Part shown: in pieces, positions 17,744-26,826 of the stretch
Numbering within the stretch: the stretch's first letter is position 1
Layout of the letters: each line of letters starts with the position of its first letter
Assembly (NCBI GenBank): GCA_019449595.1
Contig: JAGRPL010000007.1
Span: forward strand, 26,789 to 90,788
DNA length: 64,000 nt
Reading direction: 5' to 3'
Origin: Rhodoferax sp.
Lineage (GTDB): Bacteria > Pseudomonadota > Gammaproteobacteria > Burkholderiales > Burkholderiaceae_C
Translations under genes and position numbers: made by a program
Notes under the pieces: generated by a model
What the model saw: only the letters and a program-made list of their open reading frames with translations
Database searches by the model: none
Told to the model about the DNA's origin: nothing

Positions 17744-18619
17744 ATGAGCTTTGGCGCCATCTCCAACTCCCAGGCACTGGCCGCCGACGCCCAGTCGCTG
17801 GGCGGACTCAAAATGGAAGCGGGTAAGAGCAGTCCGCAGGCCATCCAGGAGGCGGCCAAACAATTTGAGTCCCTCTTCATGCGCGAACTGCTCAAGAGCA
17901 TGCGCGAAGCCACCGTGAAATCGGGCATGCTCGACAGCCCCGGTGGGGATTTGGGTACCGATCTGCTCGACCAGCAGTTTGCCGTGCAGATGTCCGGCCA
18001 GCCCGGCGGCCTGTCCGACCTGATTGCTCAGCAACTCAAGCGCCAGATGGGCACGCCCACCGACACAGCCAAGACCGACACCGTGGCGCCCGCCAAAGCC
18101 ACACCGGTACGCCCCACGGTCAGCAGGACCGCGCGGGCACCGACCGAAAGCCAGTCGGACTTCGTGCAGCAGCATTCCAAGGTCGCCAACGAGGTGGCGC
18201 AGACCAGCGGCATTCCCGCCAGCTTCATGCTCGGGCAGGCCGGCCACGAAACCGGTTGGGGCAAGCACCAGATCAAGCTCAAGGACGGGTCTCCGTCGCA
18301 CAACCTGTTTGGCATCAAGGCCGGGGCCAACTGGACCGGCAAGGTGGCAGAAGTCACCACCACCGAATATGTCAACGGCACCGCCCAGAAACGGGTCGCG
18401 CGGTTTCGCGCCTACGACTCCTACGCGGACTCCTTCAAGGACTATGCCCGCCTGATTTCCGAGAGTCCCCGCTATGCCAAGGCGCGCGAACAGACCGGTT
18501 CGGCCCACGCCTACGCCAGCGGACTGCAGAAGGCCGGCTATGCCACCGACCCGGAATACGCGGCCAAACTCAGCCGCGCCATCAATACCACGCTGCAAAT
18601 CCGGCGTGCACAGGCTTGA
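17744..18619 (+). CDS. flgJ: Rod cap and peptidoglycan hydrolase FlgJ
   Basis: Bifunctional protein (291 residues). The N-terminal ~100 residues form the rod-scaffolding domain (AAKQFESLFMRELLKSMREA). The C-terminal ~150 are a beta-N-acetylglucosaminidase domain that opens the cell wall for the rod. The catalytic Glu lies in GHETGWGK and the domain continues with HNLFGIKAG and FRAYDSYADSFKDYARLI. The two-domain form is typical of beta- and gammaproteobacteria. It is exported through the flagellar pathway and has no Sec signal. Confidence 0.97.
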   Translation: MSFGAISNSQALAADAQSLGGLKMEAGKSSPQAIQEAAKQFESLFMRELLKSMREATVKSGMLDSPGGDLGTDLLDQQFAVQMSGQPGGLSDLIAQQLKRQMGTPTDTAKTDTVAPAKATPVRPTVSRTARAPTESQSDFVQQHSKVANEVAQTSGIPASFMLGQAGHETGWGKHQIKLKDGSPSHNLFGIKAGANWTGKVAEVTTTEYVNGTAQKRVARFRAYDSYADSFKDYARLISESPRYAKAREQTGSAHAYASGLQKAGYATDPEYAAKLSRAINTTLQIRRAQA

Positions 18620-18631
18620 TCGAGGACCACC

Positions 18632-20575
18632 ATGGGCTTACTCAATATTGGCACCCGGGCGATGCAAGTCAACCAGGTTGCACTGCAAACCGCCGGCAAC
18701 AACATTGCCAACGTCAACACCCCGGGCTACTCGCGCCAGCAGGTCGTCCTCAAGACCGTGGAAGGCCAGTTCACCGGCGGTGGCTACATTGGCAAGGGGG
18801 TGGACATCCAGACCATCCAGCGCAATTTCAGTGAATTCCTGACCCGCCAGTCCGCCATGGCGACCGCCACGCAGTCCGCTGACAACGCGCGCTCGGACAA
18901 GCTCAAGCAACTCGAAGGCATTTTCCCAGGCGGCGCCAGCGGCCTGGGCGCATCCATCAGCGACATGCTCAACGCGTTTTCTGACGTGGCCAATGCCCCC
19001 ACCGACCTGACCGCCCGCTCCGTGGTGCTCACCAAGGTGGACGAGACCGCGTCGCGCCTGCGCTCCGCCTCCCAGAGTCTGGACGACCTGCAGATCGGCG
19101 TGAAGCAGGAGCTGGACCAGAAGGTCACCGTCATCAACAGCCTGGCCCAGGGCATTGCCGGGGTCAACCAGCAAATTGCCCGCGCCCAGGGTTCCGGACA
19201 ACCCCCCAACGACTTGCTGGACAAGCGCGACCAGCTGGTGCGCGAACTCAACCAGTACGTGCAGACCTCCTCGGTCCCGGCAGACGATGGCACGGTCGGC
19301 ATTTTCATTGGCGGCAGCCAGGCCCTGGTCCTGGGCGCCAGCGCCGCCACCGTGGCGATTGGCAGCGACGACTTCGGCGACCAGCTCAAGAGCAAGCTCA
19401 CCATACAACGCAACGGCCAGACCACGACGCTGGATGAAAACGCGCTCGGCGGCGGCGAAGTGCCCGGCCTGCTGCGCTTTCAGAACACCGATCTGGCCGA
19501 AGGGCGCAATCTGCTCGGACGGCTCACCATGGCCGTGACCGAGACCATGAACGCCCAGCACAAGCTGGGGCTGGATCTGGACGGCAAGGTCGGCGGCAAC
19601 CTGTTCAGCCCCACCGTATTCACGGGCAGCAATGTGCTGACTCCCGTTTCTCCGGCTGTGGTGAACGCCGGAACGGGCGTGCTGACGCTGTCCATCAGTG
19701 ATTCGACCCAATTCGCGGCATCGGACTACGACGTGAACTTCACCGGCGCGGCGACGGGCACCATTACCCGCCGCTCGGACGGCATGGTCGTCAACTTTCC
19801 GCAAGTCCCGCCCACCACGGCCCCCATCCTGGCCACGCTGGACGGCCTCAATATTTCGCTGGGTGGCGCGCCCGTCGCTGGTGACCGGTTCCTGATCAAG
19901 CCCTACAGCACGTCGGCCAGCAACGTCACCAGCGTGTTCTCCACGCCCCGAGCACTGGCCGTCGCCAGCCCGGTGGCGGGTCTCATGGGCTCCGGCAACA
20001 CCGGCAGCATGCAGCAACTGAGCCTGGCTGCGCGCAGCAATCCCCCGGCCAACGTTCCGGTCACCCTGACATTCACCGGGCCCAACACCTATACGCGCAG
20101 CGACTACGTGGGTCCGCTGAGTCCGTTCACCTACACGCCCGGTCAGGCGATTGAAGGCACGGTCCCTGCGACCACACCGCTGTCCGAGTGGTCGCTGACC
20201 CTGCAGGGCTCTCCCAACGCCGGCGACACCTTCACCGTCGAGGCCAACCCCTACCCCACCACCAGCGCCGGCAATGCCAGCGCCATGCTGAACCTGCGCG
20301 ACAAGGCCGTATTCGATGGCGCCGCGCTGACCGATGGCTATGCCGGCCTGATGTCCCAGATTGGCATCCGCGTCCAAAGTGCCGGGTACGCGGCACAGGT
20401 GTCCGACACCATCGCAGTCAATCTGGAGCGCGACCGCACCAGCGTTTCCGGCGTCAATCTGGACGAAGAGGCCTCCAAGCTGCTGCAGTTCCAGCAGGCC
20501 TACCAGGCATCGGCCAAAATGATCCAGATTGCCAACAATATTTTTGATACCCTGATGCAAAGCATGACCCGCTAA
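18632..20575 (+). CDS. flgK: Hook-filament junction protein FlgK (HAP1)
   Basis: First junction protein between hook and filament (647 residues, longer than the 553 of Salmonella). The N-terminal GNNIANVNTPGYSRQQV and the C-terminal NLDEEASKLLQFQQAYQASA are the conserved axial ends. The extra length lies in the middle, where two short units of the form G(A/S)PxxGDxFx(I/V) occur (GGAPVAGDRFLIKP; QGSPNAGDTFTVEA). A related unit occurs in FlgL. FlgN is its expected chaperone. Confidence 0.97.
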   Translation: MGLLNIGTRAMQVNQVALQTAGNNIANVNTPGYSRQQVVLKTVEGQFTGGGYIGKGVDIQTIQRNFSEFLTRQSAMATATQSADNARSDKLKQLEGIFPGGASGLGASISDMLNAFSDVANAPTDLTARSVVLTKVDETASRLRSASQSLDDLQIGVKQELDQKVTVINSLAQGIAGVNQQIARAQGSGQPPNDLLDKRDQLVRELNQYVQTSSVPADDGTVGIFIGGSQALVLGASAATVAIGSDDFGDQLKSKLTIQRNGQTTTLDENALGGGEVPGLLRFQNTDLAEGRNLLGRLTMAVTETMNAQHKLGLDLDGKVGGNLFSPTVFTGSNVLTPVSPAVVNAGTGVLTLSISDSTQFAASDYDVNFTGAATGTITRRSDGMVVNFPQVPPTTAPILATLDGLNISLGGAPVAGDRFLIKPYSTSASNVTSVFSTPRALAVASPVAGLMGSGNTGSMQQLSLAARSNPPANVPVTLTFTGPNTYTRSDYVGPLSPFTYTPGQAIEGTVPATTPLSEWSLTLQGSPNAGDTFTVEANPYPTTSAGNASAMLNLRDKAVFDGAALTDGYAGLMSQIGIRVQSAGYAAQVSDTIAVNLERDRTSVSGVNLDEEASKLLQFQQAYQASAKMIQIANNIFDTLMQSMTR

Positions 20576-20599
20576 GGGCATTGAGCAGGAGCACCCACC

Positions 20600-21850
20600 A
20601 TGGCAACAGCTTTTTCCCGAATCGGATCGGCCAACACCTACGACAATGCGCTGCACAACCTGCAGATCCGCCAGTCGGCCCTGTCCAACCTGCAAGAAAA
20701 CCTCTCGTCGGGCAAGAAAGTGGTCCGCGCCAGCGACGACCCCACCGGTGCCGCGCAGGCTGAGCGGGCCATGACCCGCATCACCCGCATCCAGACCGAC
20801 CAGCGCGCGCTGGAAGCGCAGCGCAACGCCATTGCCTCGGCCGAAAGCACGCTGGGCGATGTGTCCCAGACCCTGCAGAACTTCCGCGAACTGGTGGCCA
20901 GCGCGGGCAACGGCACCCAGACGGCGCAGGACCGCAAGACCATTGCCGCCCAGCTGATGGGGCTGCGCGACCAGGTACTGGCGCTGTCCAACCGCAAGGA
21001 CACCAACGGGCTTCCCCTGTTCAGCGGGCTGGGCAGTGCACTGGCGCCGTTTGTCGGCCCGCAGGCCCTTCCGACCGACTACACGTTCAACGGCCTGCCC
21101 GGACAGTCTTCCAGCAGCGACGTGTCCATTCCGTTCACCCTGGATGGCGACAGCGCCTTCATGCACCAGCCGGCCCGCGACGGGGTTTACAACGTATCGG
21201 TCGCCGCCGTTGCGCCAACCCACCAGATGCAGACCAGCGCGGTCACGGTCACCAACGCGGCCGCCGTGACGGGCGCGTCCTACGCGATTGCCATCACCGC
21301 CGTGGACACCACGACCGTTCCCGGCACCACGACCGTGTCCTACAACGTGACGGCAACGCCACCCGGAACCGTGACGGCCCAGACCGCACCCGGCTATCCG
21401 ACCGGACAGGCCGCCAACATCGCGGTTGCCGGCATGCCCGGGCTGTCACTGAGCATCAAAGGCGCGCCGGCCGTCGGCGACACGCTGTCCATCAACCCCA
21501 GCCCCAGTGTTTTCAGCGTGCTCGACAACGCCATCCGCGACATCGGCACCGCCACCGACAGCAACGCCGCCATCCAGGCGGTCAACCAGGCGCTCAACAA
21601 CATCGACATCGGCATGTCCCGCGTATCCGCGGTGCGAGGCCTGGCCGGCGACTTGCTCAACCGTGCCGACCGCATCACTACCACCCAGGAAAAACGCAGC
21701 ATCCAGCTGGAGGCCGACCGCTCGCGCGCCGAGGATCTGGACATGACCAAGGGCATCTCCGACTTCCAGCAGCAGCAGACCGCTTACCAGGCCGCGCTGC
21801 AGTCGTACGCCCAGGTCCAGAAACTGTCGCTGTTCAACTACATCGGTTAG
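20600..21850 (+). CDS. flgL: Hook-filament junction protein FlgL (HAP3)
   Basis: Second junction protein, flagellin-like (416 residues against 317 in Salmonella). The N-terminus (FSRIGSANTYDNALHNLQIR, then NLSSGKKVVRASDDPTGAA) and the C-terminus (DLDMTKGISDFQQQQTAYQA) are diagnostic. The central insert, about 150-300, is Thr/Val/Pro-rich and ends with KGAPAVGDTLSINPSP, like the repeat units in FlgK. It is the last structural gene of the flg operon. Confidence 0.97.
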   Translation: MATAFSRIGSANTYDNALHNLQIRQSALSNLQENLSSGKKVVRASDDPTGAAQAERAMTRITRIQTDQRALEAQRNAIASAESTLGDVSQTLQNFRELVASAGNGTQTAQDRKTIAAQLMGLRDQVLALSNRKDTNGLPLFSGLGSALAPFVGPQALPTDYTFNGLPGQSSSSDVSIPFTLDGDSAFMHQPARDGVYNVSVAAVAPTHQMQTSAVTVTNAAAVTGASYAIAITAVDTTTVPGTTTVSYNVTATPPGTVTAQTAPGYPTGQAANIAVAGMPGLSLSIKGAPAVGDTLSINPSPSVFSVLDNAIRDIGTATDSNAAIQAVNQALNNIDIGMSRVSAVRGLAGDLLNRADRITTTQEKRSIQLEADRSRAEDLDMTKGISDFQQQQTAYQAALQSYAQVQKLSLFNYIG

Positions 21851-21854
21851 CGCC

Positions 21855-23069
21855 GTGGCCCAGTCGGTTCTTGGCAGCATCACGCTAGGCTACGAGCCCA
21901 TCTGGAACCTGCGGCGCCAATGCGCAGGCGTGCGCCTGTTCGTCGCGGCCGACAGCAGCAGTGCGGTGGACGCCACCCATCTGCTGGACGCCCTCGCGGC
22001 CCTGTGGTCGGCCGCATCACCCACCCTGCTGCTGAGCGTGCAGTCACCCACGCTCCTGAGCGACCTGCTGGACCATGCCCCCGCGCGCGGCCTGTGGGTC
22101 GAGGTGCCGGACCACGCGCTATCGGCCCCCCTGCTGGCGGCGCGGGTCCGCGCGGCCCACCAGCGCGGGCTGCCGCTGGTGTGGACGGGTGACGCCGGCC
22201 AGTCGCCCGCGCCCGCACTGGCCGGCTGGTTCCACCAGACGCTGCGCACCCTGACACCCCACGAAGCACTGGCCGCCCTGCGGGTGTCCCTGCGCCAGCG
22301 CCCGCAAGGCGGCACGCCAGACGCCGCACCCAGCCCCGTCGTGCCCGGCAGCATCTACCAGGGGCTGGCCAGCCAAGCACTGGTCGAGCACGCGCTGGAG
22401 CAGCAGGGGGTCTGGGGCGTCGCCGGCTGGCCCGTGGAAGAAATCCTGCACGCCTACCGCTTTCGCCAGATCCAGCCCGCGCGCCACCTGCTGATGGCGC
22501 TGGTGCAGGCCATCGACGCCGACGAGTCACTGGAAACCCTGGAGCAGCACCTGGGCAATGAACCCCTGCTGGCCTACCGTTTCCTGCGCTACGCCAACTC
22601 TGCCCATCTGGCGCTGAAAACCGAAGTGGGAACGATCCGCCAGGGTCTGATGGCCCTGGGCTACGCCCGGCTGCGCGCCTGGCTGGTCGAGCAGCTGCCC
22701 CAGGCCAGCATCGACCCCAATCTGGACCCTGTGCGCGCCCACATGGTCCTGCGCGCACGGACCATGGAACAGCTGGCCGACGCCGGCATCGAAGACGATC
22801 TGCGCCGCGAGGTGTTCCTGTGCGGCATTTTTTCGCAGCTCGACCTGCTGCTGGGCGAGCCCCTGGGCGCCGCCATCCACCGGTTGCCGTTGCCGGGGCG
22901 CATTGCCTCGGCGGTGGTCGGCCAGTCCGGCCCCTACGCGCCCTGGCTGGAGGTCGCCTGCGCGCTGGAATCGTCCAATACCCGCATGATCCGCGACGTC
23001 TGCCAGGCCCATGCCCTGCCGGCCGACGAAGTCAACCGCGCCTTGCTGCGCACGCTGGCGGGCATCTGA
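21855..23069 (+). CDS. EAL-like/HDOD signalling protein
   Basis: A 404-residue protein of the YuxH-like class: an N-terminal degenerate EAL fold (about 1-190) joined to an HDOD domain (about 195-395; HLLMALVQAIDADES, LLAYRFLRYANSA, EVFLCGIFSQLDLLLGEPL). No EAL or other catalytic triplet is visible in the N-terminal part, so it is unlikely to hydrolyse cyclic di-GMP. The GTG start is four bases after the flgL stop, with no separate promoter visible, so it is probably co-transcribed with flgKL. A role in coupling flagellar assembly to a regulatory signal is inference. Confidence 0.8.
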   Translation: MAQSVLGSITLGYEPIWNLRRQCAGVRLFVAADSSSAVDATHLLDALAALWSAASPTLLLSVQSPTLLSDLLDHAPARGLWVEVPDHALSAPLLAARVRAAHQRGLPLVWTGDAGQSPAPALAGWFHQTLRTLTPHEALAALRVSLRQRPQGGTPDAAPSPVVPGSIYQGLASQALVEHALEQQGVWGVAGWPVEEILHAYRFRQIQPARHLLMALVQAIDADESLETLEQHLGNEPLLAYRFLRYANSAHLALKTEVGTIRQGLMALGYARLRAWLVEQLPQASIDPNLDPVRAHMVLRARTMEQLADAGIEDDLRREVFLCGIFSQLDLLLGEPLGAAIHRLPLPGRIASAVVGQSGPYAPWLEVACALESSNTRMIRDVCQAHALPADEVNRALLRTLAGI

Positions 23070-23090
23070 CCCCCCACGCGGGAAGCGGCG

Positions 23091-24524
23091 CTACTGCTCG
23101 GCGCGCAGGCGGCCGAACGCGTCCCAGAACTGCGCGTCCTGCGTGGAGGTGAAGTTGATGCGCATCAGCGTGCTGGGCTGGCGCTCGGCGTGGAACAGAC
23201 CACCGGGGGCCAGCAGATAACCCTCATCGAGCATGCGCTGCGCCAGGGCATCGGTGTCCACCCCCGTGTCCACCCAGCCAAACAGCCCCGCTGGCGGCGC
23301 GGCAAAAGTGCAGCCCTGCGCCAGCGCCAGCTTCACGCTGCGGGTGCGCGCCTGGTCCAACCGGGCGCGGATGCGTGCGGCATGGCGGCGCAACTGCCCC
23401 TGGTCGATGCACCAGGCCAGGGCTTTTTCCAGCAGCGCGGGGGTGGTCAAGGTGGCCAGCAGCTTGGTGTCGAGCAGGGACTCCACCAGCGCCGGCGGCG
23501 CAGCCAGGTAGCCGACGCGCCAGCCCGGCGCCAGGATCTTGGCAAAGCCGCTCACATAGATCGTGCGCTGCAGGCCATCCAGCGCGCACAGGCGGGTGGC
23601 GTGGTCAGGCGCCAGGTGGCTGTAGGTGTCGTCTTCGACAATGTAGAAGTTGTGCGTGTTGGCCAGCTGCAGCACGCGGTGCGCGCTGCCCGGCGTCAGA
23701 CAGAAACCGGTGGGGTTGTGGAGCACGCTCACGCTCACGAACAGCTTCGGGCTGTGCAGGGCACAGTAGCGCGCCATCACCTCCAGATCAGGGCCGTCGG
23801 CACGCCGCGGCACCGGCAGGATGCGCATGCCCAGCGCCGCCAACCGCGCAAACTCGATGGCCCAGCCGGGCTCTTCCACCATCACGTAATCCCCCGGGCG
23901 CAGCAGGGTGCGGCTCACGATGTCCAGCGCATGGGTGGCGCCCACCGTGGTGATGATCTGCGCCGGTGACGCCGGTATGTTGAGCGCCGCCAATTTCTGC
24001 GACAGCGACTGGCGCAGGCCGCGGTCGCCCGCCGGCTCGCCGTAATTCAGCGAGTACGACTGCAGGGCCTGGTGGCTGCTGGCCTTGCGCACGGCCGTGG
24101 ACATGAAGCCGGTCTCCAGCCAGTCTGCCGGGAACACGCCCATGCCGGGCTGTGGCTGGTCGGAACTGCCATGGAACATGCCGCGGATCAGCGCCGTGGC
24201 ATTCACCGGCACATGCGAGGCCTGGAAACCCTCGGCGGCAACCGGGTTTGCTATCGAATTCGTAGCTGTCCGCGCAATGGATTCGGGCGACAAAACCATT
24301 TCCCGCACATAAAAACCGCGATTACGGCGTGCCTCGATCAGGCCCTGGGCCAGCAGCTGGTCATAGGCGGCCACCACGGTGGACGGGCTCACGCCCTGCT
24401 GCTGCGCGCACAGGCGCACCGAGGGCAAGCGTGCCCCGGGGGCCAGCAAGCGGGTGCGAATGCGCTCGGCAAAGCGGTTGCACAGCTGTTCCGTCAGGGA
24501 TTGCGAGGGGGTTTTGATCAGCAT
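23091..24524 (-). CDS. MocR-type transcriptional regulator (GntR wHTH plus aminotransferase fold)
   Basis: Chimeric regulator (477 residues) with an N-terminal GntR winged helix (about 5-75; LPSVRLCAQQQGVSPSTVVA, then YDQLLAQGLIEARRNRGFYV). It is fused to a class I aminotransferase-like domain that should bind pyridoxal phosphate through the Lys in SGFAKILAPGWRVGYLAAPP. MocR proteins usually control a divergent neighbour, here the EamA gene. The linker (about residues 80-95) is encoded by a copy of the dispersed repeat (24247-24289). I used the ATG at 24524; it lacks a clear ribosome-binding site and an upstream TTG (24551) cannot be excluded. Confidence 0.9.
   Translation of the reverse strand: MLIKTPSQSLTEQLCNRFAERIRTRLLAPGARLPSVRLCAQQQGVSPSTVVAAYDQLLAQGLIEARRNRGFYVREMVLSPESIARTATNSIANPVAAEGFQASHVPVNATALIRGMFHGSSDQPQPGMGVFPADWLETGFMSTAVRKASSHQALQSYSLNYGEPAGDRGLRQSLSQKLAALNIPASPAQIITTVGATHALDIVSRTLLRPGDYVMVEEPGWAIEFARLAALGMRILPVPRRADGPDLEVMARYCALHSPKLFVSVSVLHNPTGFCLTPGSAHRVLQLANTHNFYIVEDDTYSHLAPDHATRLCALDGLQRTIYVSGFAKILAPGWRVGYLAAPPALVESLLDTKLLATLTTPALLEKALAWCIDQGQLRRHAARIRARLDQARTRSVKLALAQGCTFAAPPAGLFGWVDTGVDTDALAQRMLDEGYLLAPGGLFHAERQPSTLMRINFTSTQDAQFWDAFGRLRAEQ
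24247..24289 (+). repeat. Dispersed repeat copy B (inside the MocR gene)
   Basis: TTTGCTATCGAATTCGTAGC continues as TGTCCGCGCAATGGATTCGGGCG on the plus strand. It matches copy D (TTTGCTATCGTTTGCATAGC...) and the shared TAGCTGTC..CGCA core. The gene reads it on the opposite strand as the linker IARTATNSIANPV between the DNA-binding and aminotransferase-like domains, with no frame disruption. Confidence 0.6.
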
Positions 24525-24691
24525 GGTGTGCGTCTGCCTGTATTGCCACAACCAACCACACAGATGAATATTTGCCTGTCATAAGTGTATTGGTAGTGTG
24601 CTGGTTTCGACTATAAAGTCTGTGGCATGAACTGGCAAGCATTCACCCTTTTGCGGACAGGGGAGGCCTCTGGCGCCCCCCGGCCCACCCG
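24525..24691. promoter_or_regulatory. Divergent promoter region, MocR gene / EamA gene
   Basis: A 167-base gap between divergent starts. The middle (about 24565-24620) is AT-richer than its surroundings and holds ATAAGTGTATTGGTAGTGTG and CGACTATAAAGT. These are compatible with overlapping promoters and MocR half-sites, but I cannot define an operator by eye. Confidence 0.45.
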
Positions 24692-25624
24692 ATGACACAC
24701 CGCACGCACAACCTCACCAAGGGCCTGTGGCTGGGTTTGCTGGGCATCGTGATTTTTGCGGTCACCCTGCCCATGACGCGCCTGGCCGCCGGCACGCCCG
24801 AAGCCCCCCAGATGTCGGGCTTCTTCATCGCGTGCGGACGGGCGGTGGTGGCCGGCGCGCTGTCCGCCGTGTTTTTGCTGGCGACCGGCGCGCGCCTGCC
24901 CCGGCGCGCCGACTGGTGGCCGCTGGCCGTCACCGCCGGCGGCGTGGTGTTTGGCTTTCCGCTGTTCACCTCGGTGGCCATGCGCCACGTGGCGGCCATG
25001 CATGCCAGCGTGATCGTGGGCGTGCTGCCCCTGGCCACGGCGGCCGTGGGCGCCTTGCTGCACCGCCAGCGGCCCTCCGCCGGCTTCTGGCTGTGCGCCG
25101 CGCTGGGCAGCGCCCTGGTGGTGGCGTTTGCCATGCTGCACGGCGACGGCGCAGCGGGCGGCCCGACCCTGCAGGGGGCCGACCTGCTGTTGCTGGCCGC
25201 CATGCTGTGCGCGGCCGTGGGCTACGGCTATGGCGCCCGCCTGTCGCACCACATGCGGGCGGAACACGTGATCTGCTGGGCGCTGGTGCTCTCGCTCCCC
25301 CTGACGCTGCCCCTGTCCCTGACCCATTGGCCCACCGCACCGCTCAAGCCGGCCGCCTGGTGGGGCTTGGCCTACCTGGCGGTCTTTTCCATGTGGCTGG
25401 GTTTTTTTGCCTGGTACCGGGGTTTGGCGCTGGGCGGCACCGTGCGCGTCAGCCAGGTGCAGCTGGTACAACCCTTTCTGTCCATGCTGTTTGCGGTTCC
25501 CCTTTTGGGGGAACGCCTGGACGCGGTGACAATCGGCTTTAGCCTGGCCGTGATTGCCACTGTGTTCGTGGGCAAGAAAATGCCCGTTCGCACACCCCCT
25601 ATTCGCTCTGGAGATGCCCCATGA
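24692..25624 (+). CDS. EamA/DMT-family transporter
   Basis: Integral membrane protein (310 residues) with about ten hydrophobic helices in two EamA-type repeats. Typical segments are FAVTLPMTRLAAG near the start and YLAVFSMWLGFFAWYRGLAL with VQLVQPFLSMLFAVPLLGE near the end. Members export amino acids or other metabolites. The stop overlaps the downstream aminotransferase in an ATGA, and a MocR regulator diverges upstream, so an amino acid or related amine is a reasonable substrate guess. Confidence 0.9.
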   Translation: MTHRTHNLTKGLWLGLLGIVIFAVTLPMTRLAAGTPEAPQMSGFFIACGRAVVAGALSAVFLLATGARLPRRADWWPLAVTAGGVVFGFPLFTSVAMRHVAAMHASVIVGVLPLATAAVGALLHRQRPSAGFWLCAALGSALVVAFAMLHGDGAAGGPTLQGADLLLLAAMLCAAVGYGYGARLSHHMRAEHVICWALVLSLPLTLPLSLTHWPTAPLKPAAWWGLAYLAVFSMWLGFFAWYRGLALGGTVRVSQVQLVQPFLSMLFAVPLLGERLDAVTIGFSLAVIATVFVGKKMPVRTPPIRSGDAP

Positions 25625-26826
25625 AACCCAACGATCTGCCCCAAACCCCCTGGACCATGGCCCGCCGTGCCGAGCGCATGAACCCCTCCGTCATCCGTGA
25701 AATCCTCAAGGTCACGGAGAAGCCCGGCATCATCAGTTTCGCCGGCGGCCTGCCCTCACCGCGGACCTTCCCGGTGGCCGAATTTGAAGCGGCCTGCGCC
25801 CAGGTGCTGCGCGACGACCCGCAGGGCGCCCTGCAATACGCCGCCAGCGAAGGCTACGGCCCGCTGCGCGAGTTGGTGGCCGCCATGCTGCCCTGGTCGG
25901 TCGATCCGGCGCAGGTGCTCATCACCACCGGCTCGCAGCAGGGCTTGGACCTGGTGGCCAAGATCCTCATCGACGAAGGCAGCCGCATTCTGGTGGAGAC
26001 CCCCACCTACCTGGGCGCGCTGCAGGCCTTCACTCCCATGGAACCCGCGGTGGAGAGCGTGGCCAGCGATGACGCCGGCGTGGACATCGCGGACTTGGCC
26101 GCAAAAGTAGGCACCGGCGCCGGGAAGGCCCGCTTTCTCTACGTGCTGCCCAACTTCCAGAACCCCACCGGCCGCACCATGACCGAGGCGCGCCGCGCCG
26201 CGCTGGTGGCCAAGGCCGCCGAGCTGGGCTTGCCCCTGATCGAAGACAACCCCTACGGCGACCTGTGGTTTGACAACGCGCCCGCGCTGCCGCTGACCGC
26301 CCGCAACCCCGATGGCTGCATCTACCTGGGATCGTTTTCCAAGGTGCTGGCACCGGGCCTGCGCCTGGGCTTCATCGTGGCGCCCAAGGCCATGTACCCC
26401 AAGCTGCTGCAGGCCAAGCAGGCAGCCGACCTGCACAGCCCGGGCTTCAACCAGCGCCTGGTGGCCGAAGTGATGAAGGACGGTTTCCTGGACCGCCACG
26501 TGCCCACCATCCGCGCGCAGTACAAGACCCAGCGCGACGCCATGCTGCAGGCCCTGGCGCAGGACATGCCCGCCGGCGTGAGCTGGAACACGCCCGACGG
26601 GGGCATGTTCCTGTGGGCCCGGCTGCCCGAGGGCATGAACGCCGTCGACCTGCTGCCCCACGCGGTGGAAAAGGGCGTGGCCTTCGTGCCCGGTGCTGCC
26701 TTCTACGCCGACCACGCCGACCCGCGCACCATGCGCCTGTCCTTTGTCACGCCCAGCGTCGAAGAAATCCGCCGCGGGGTGGCGGCGCTGGCGGCAACCA
26801 TCCGCGAACACCAAGGGGGGTCCTGA
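25621..26826 (+). CDS. PLP-dependent aminotransferase, class I/II
   Basis: A 401-residue fold-type I aminotransferase resembling the 2-aminoadipate/aromatic (LysN, KAT-II-like) group. It starts with ARRAERMNPSVIREILKVTE, then IISFAGGLPSPRTFP. The catalytic Lys lies in YLGSFSKVLAPGLRLGFIV and the YVLPNFQNPTG and EDNPYGDLWF motifs frame the cofactor site. GGAG precedes its ATG. It overlaps the EamA gene before it and the PhzF gene after it, so three genes form one coupled unit. The exact substrate cannot be read from sequence. Confidence 0.93.
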   Translation: MKPNDLPQTPWTMARRAERMNPSVIREILKVTEKPGIISFAGGLPSPRTFPVAEFEAACAQVLRDDPQGALQYAASEGYGPLRELVAAMLPWSVDPAQVLITTGSQQGLDLVAKILIDEGSRILVETPTYLGALQAFTPMEPAVESVASDDAGVDIADLAAKVGTGAGKARFLYVLPNFQNPTGRTMTEARRAALVAKAAELGLPLIEDNPYGDLWFDNAPALPLTARNPDGCIYLGSFSKVLAPGLRLGFIVAPKAMYPKLLQAKQAADLHSPGFNQRLVAEVMKDGFLDRHVPTIRAQYKTQRDAMLQALAQDMPAGVSWNTPDGGMFLWARLPEGMNAVDLLPHAVEKGVAFVPGAAFYADHADPRTMRLSFVTPSVEEIRRGVAALAATIREHQGGS

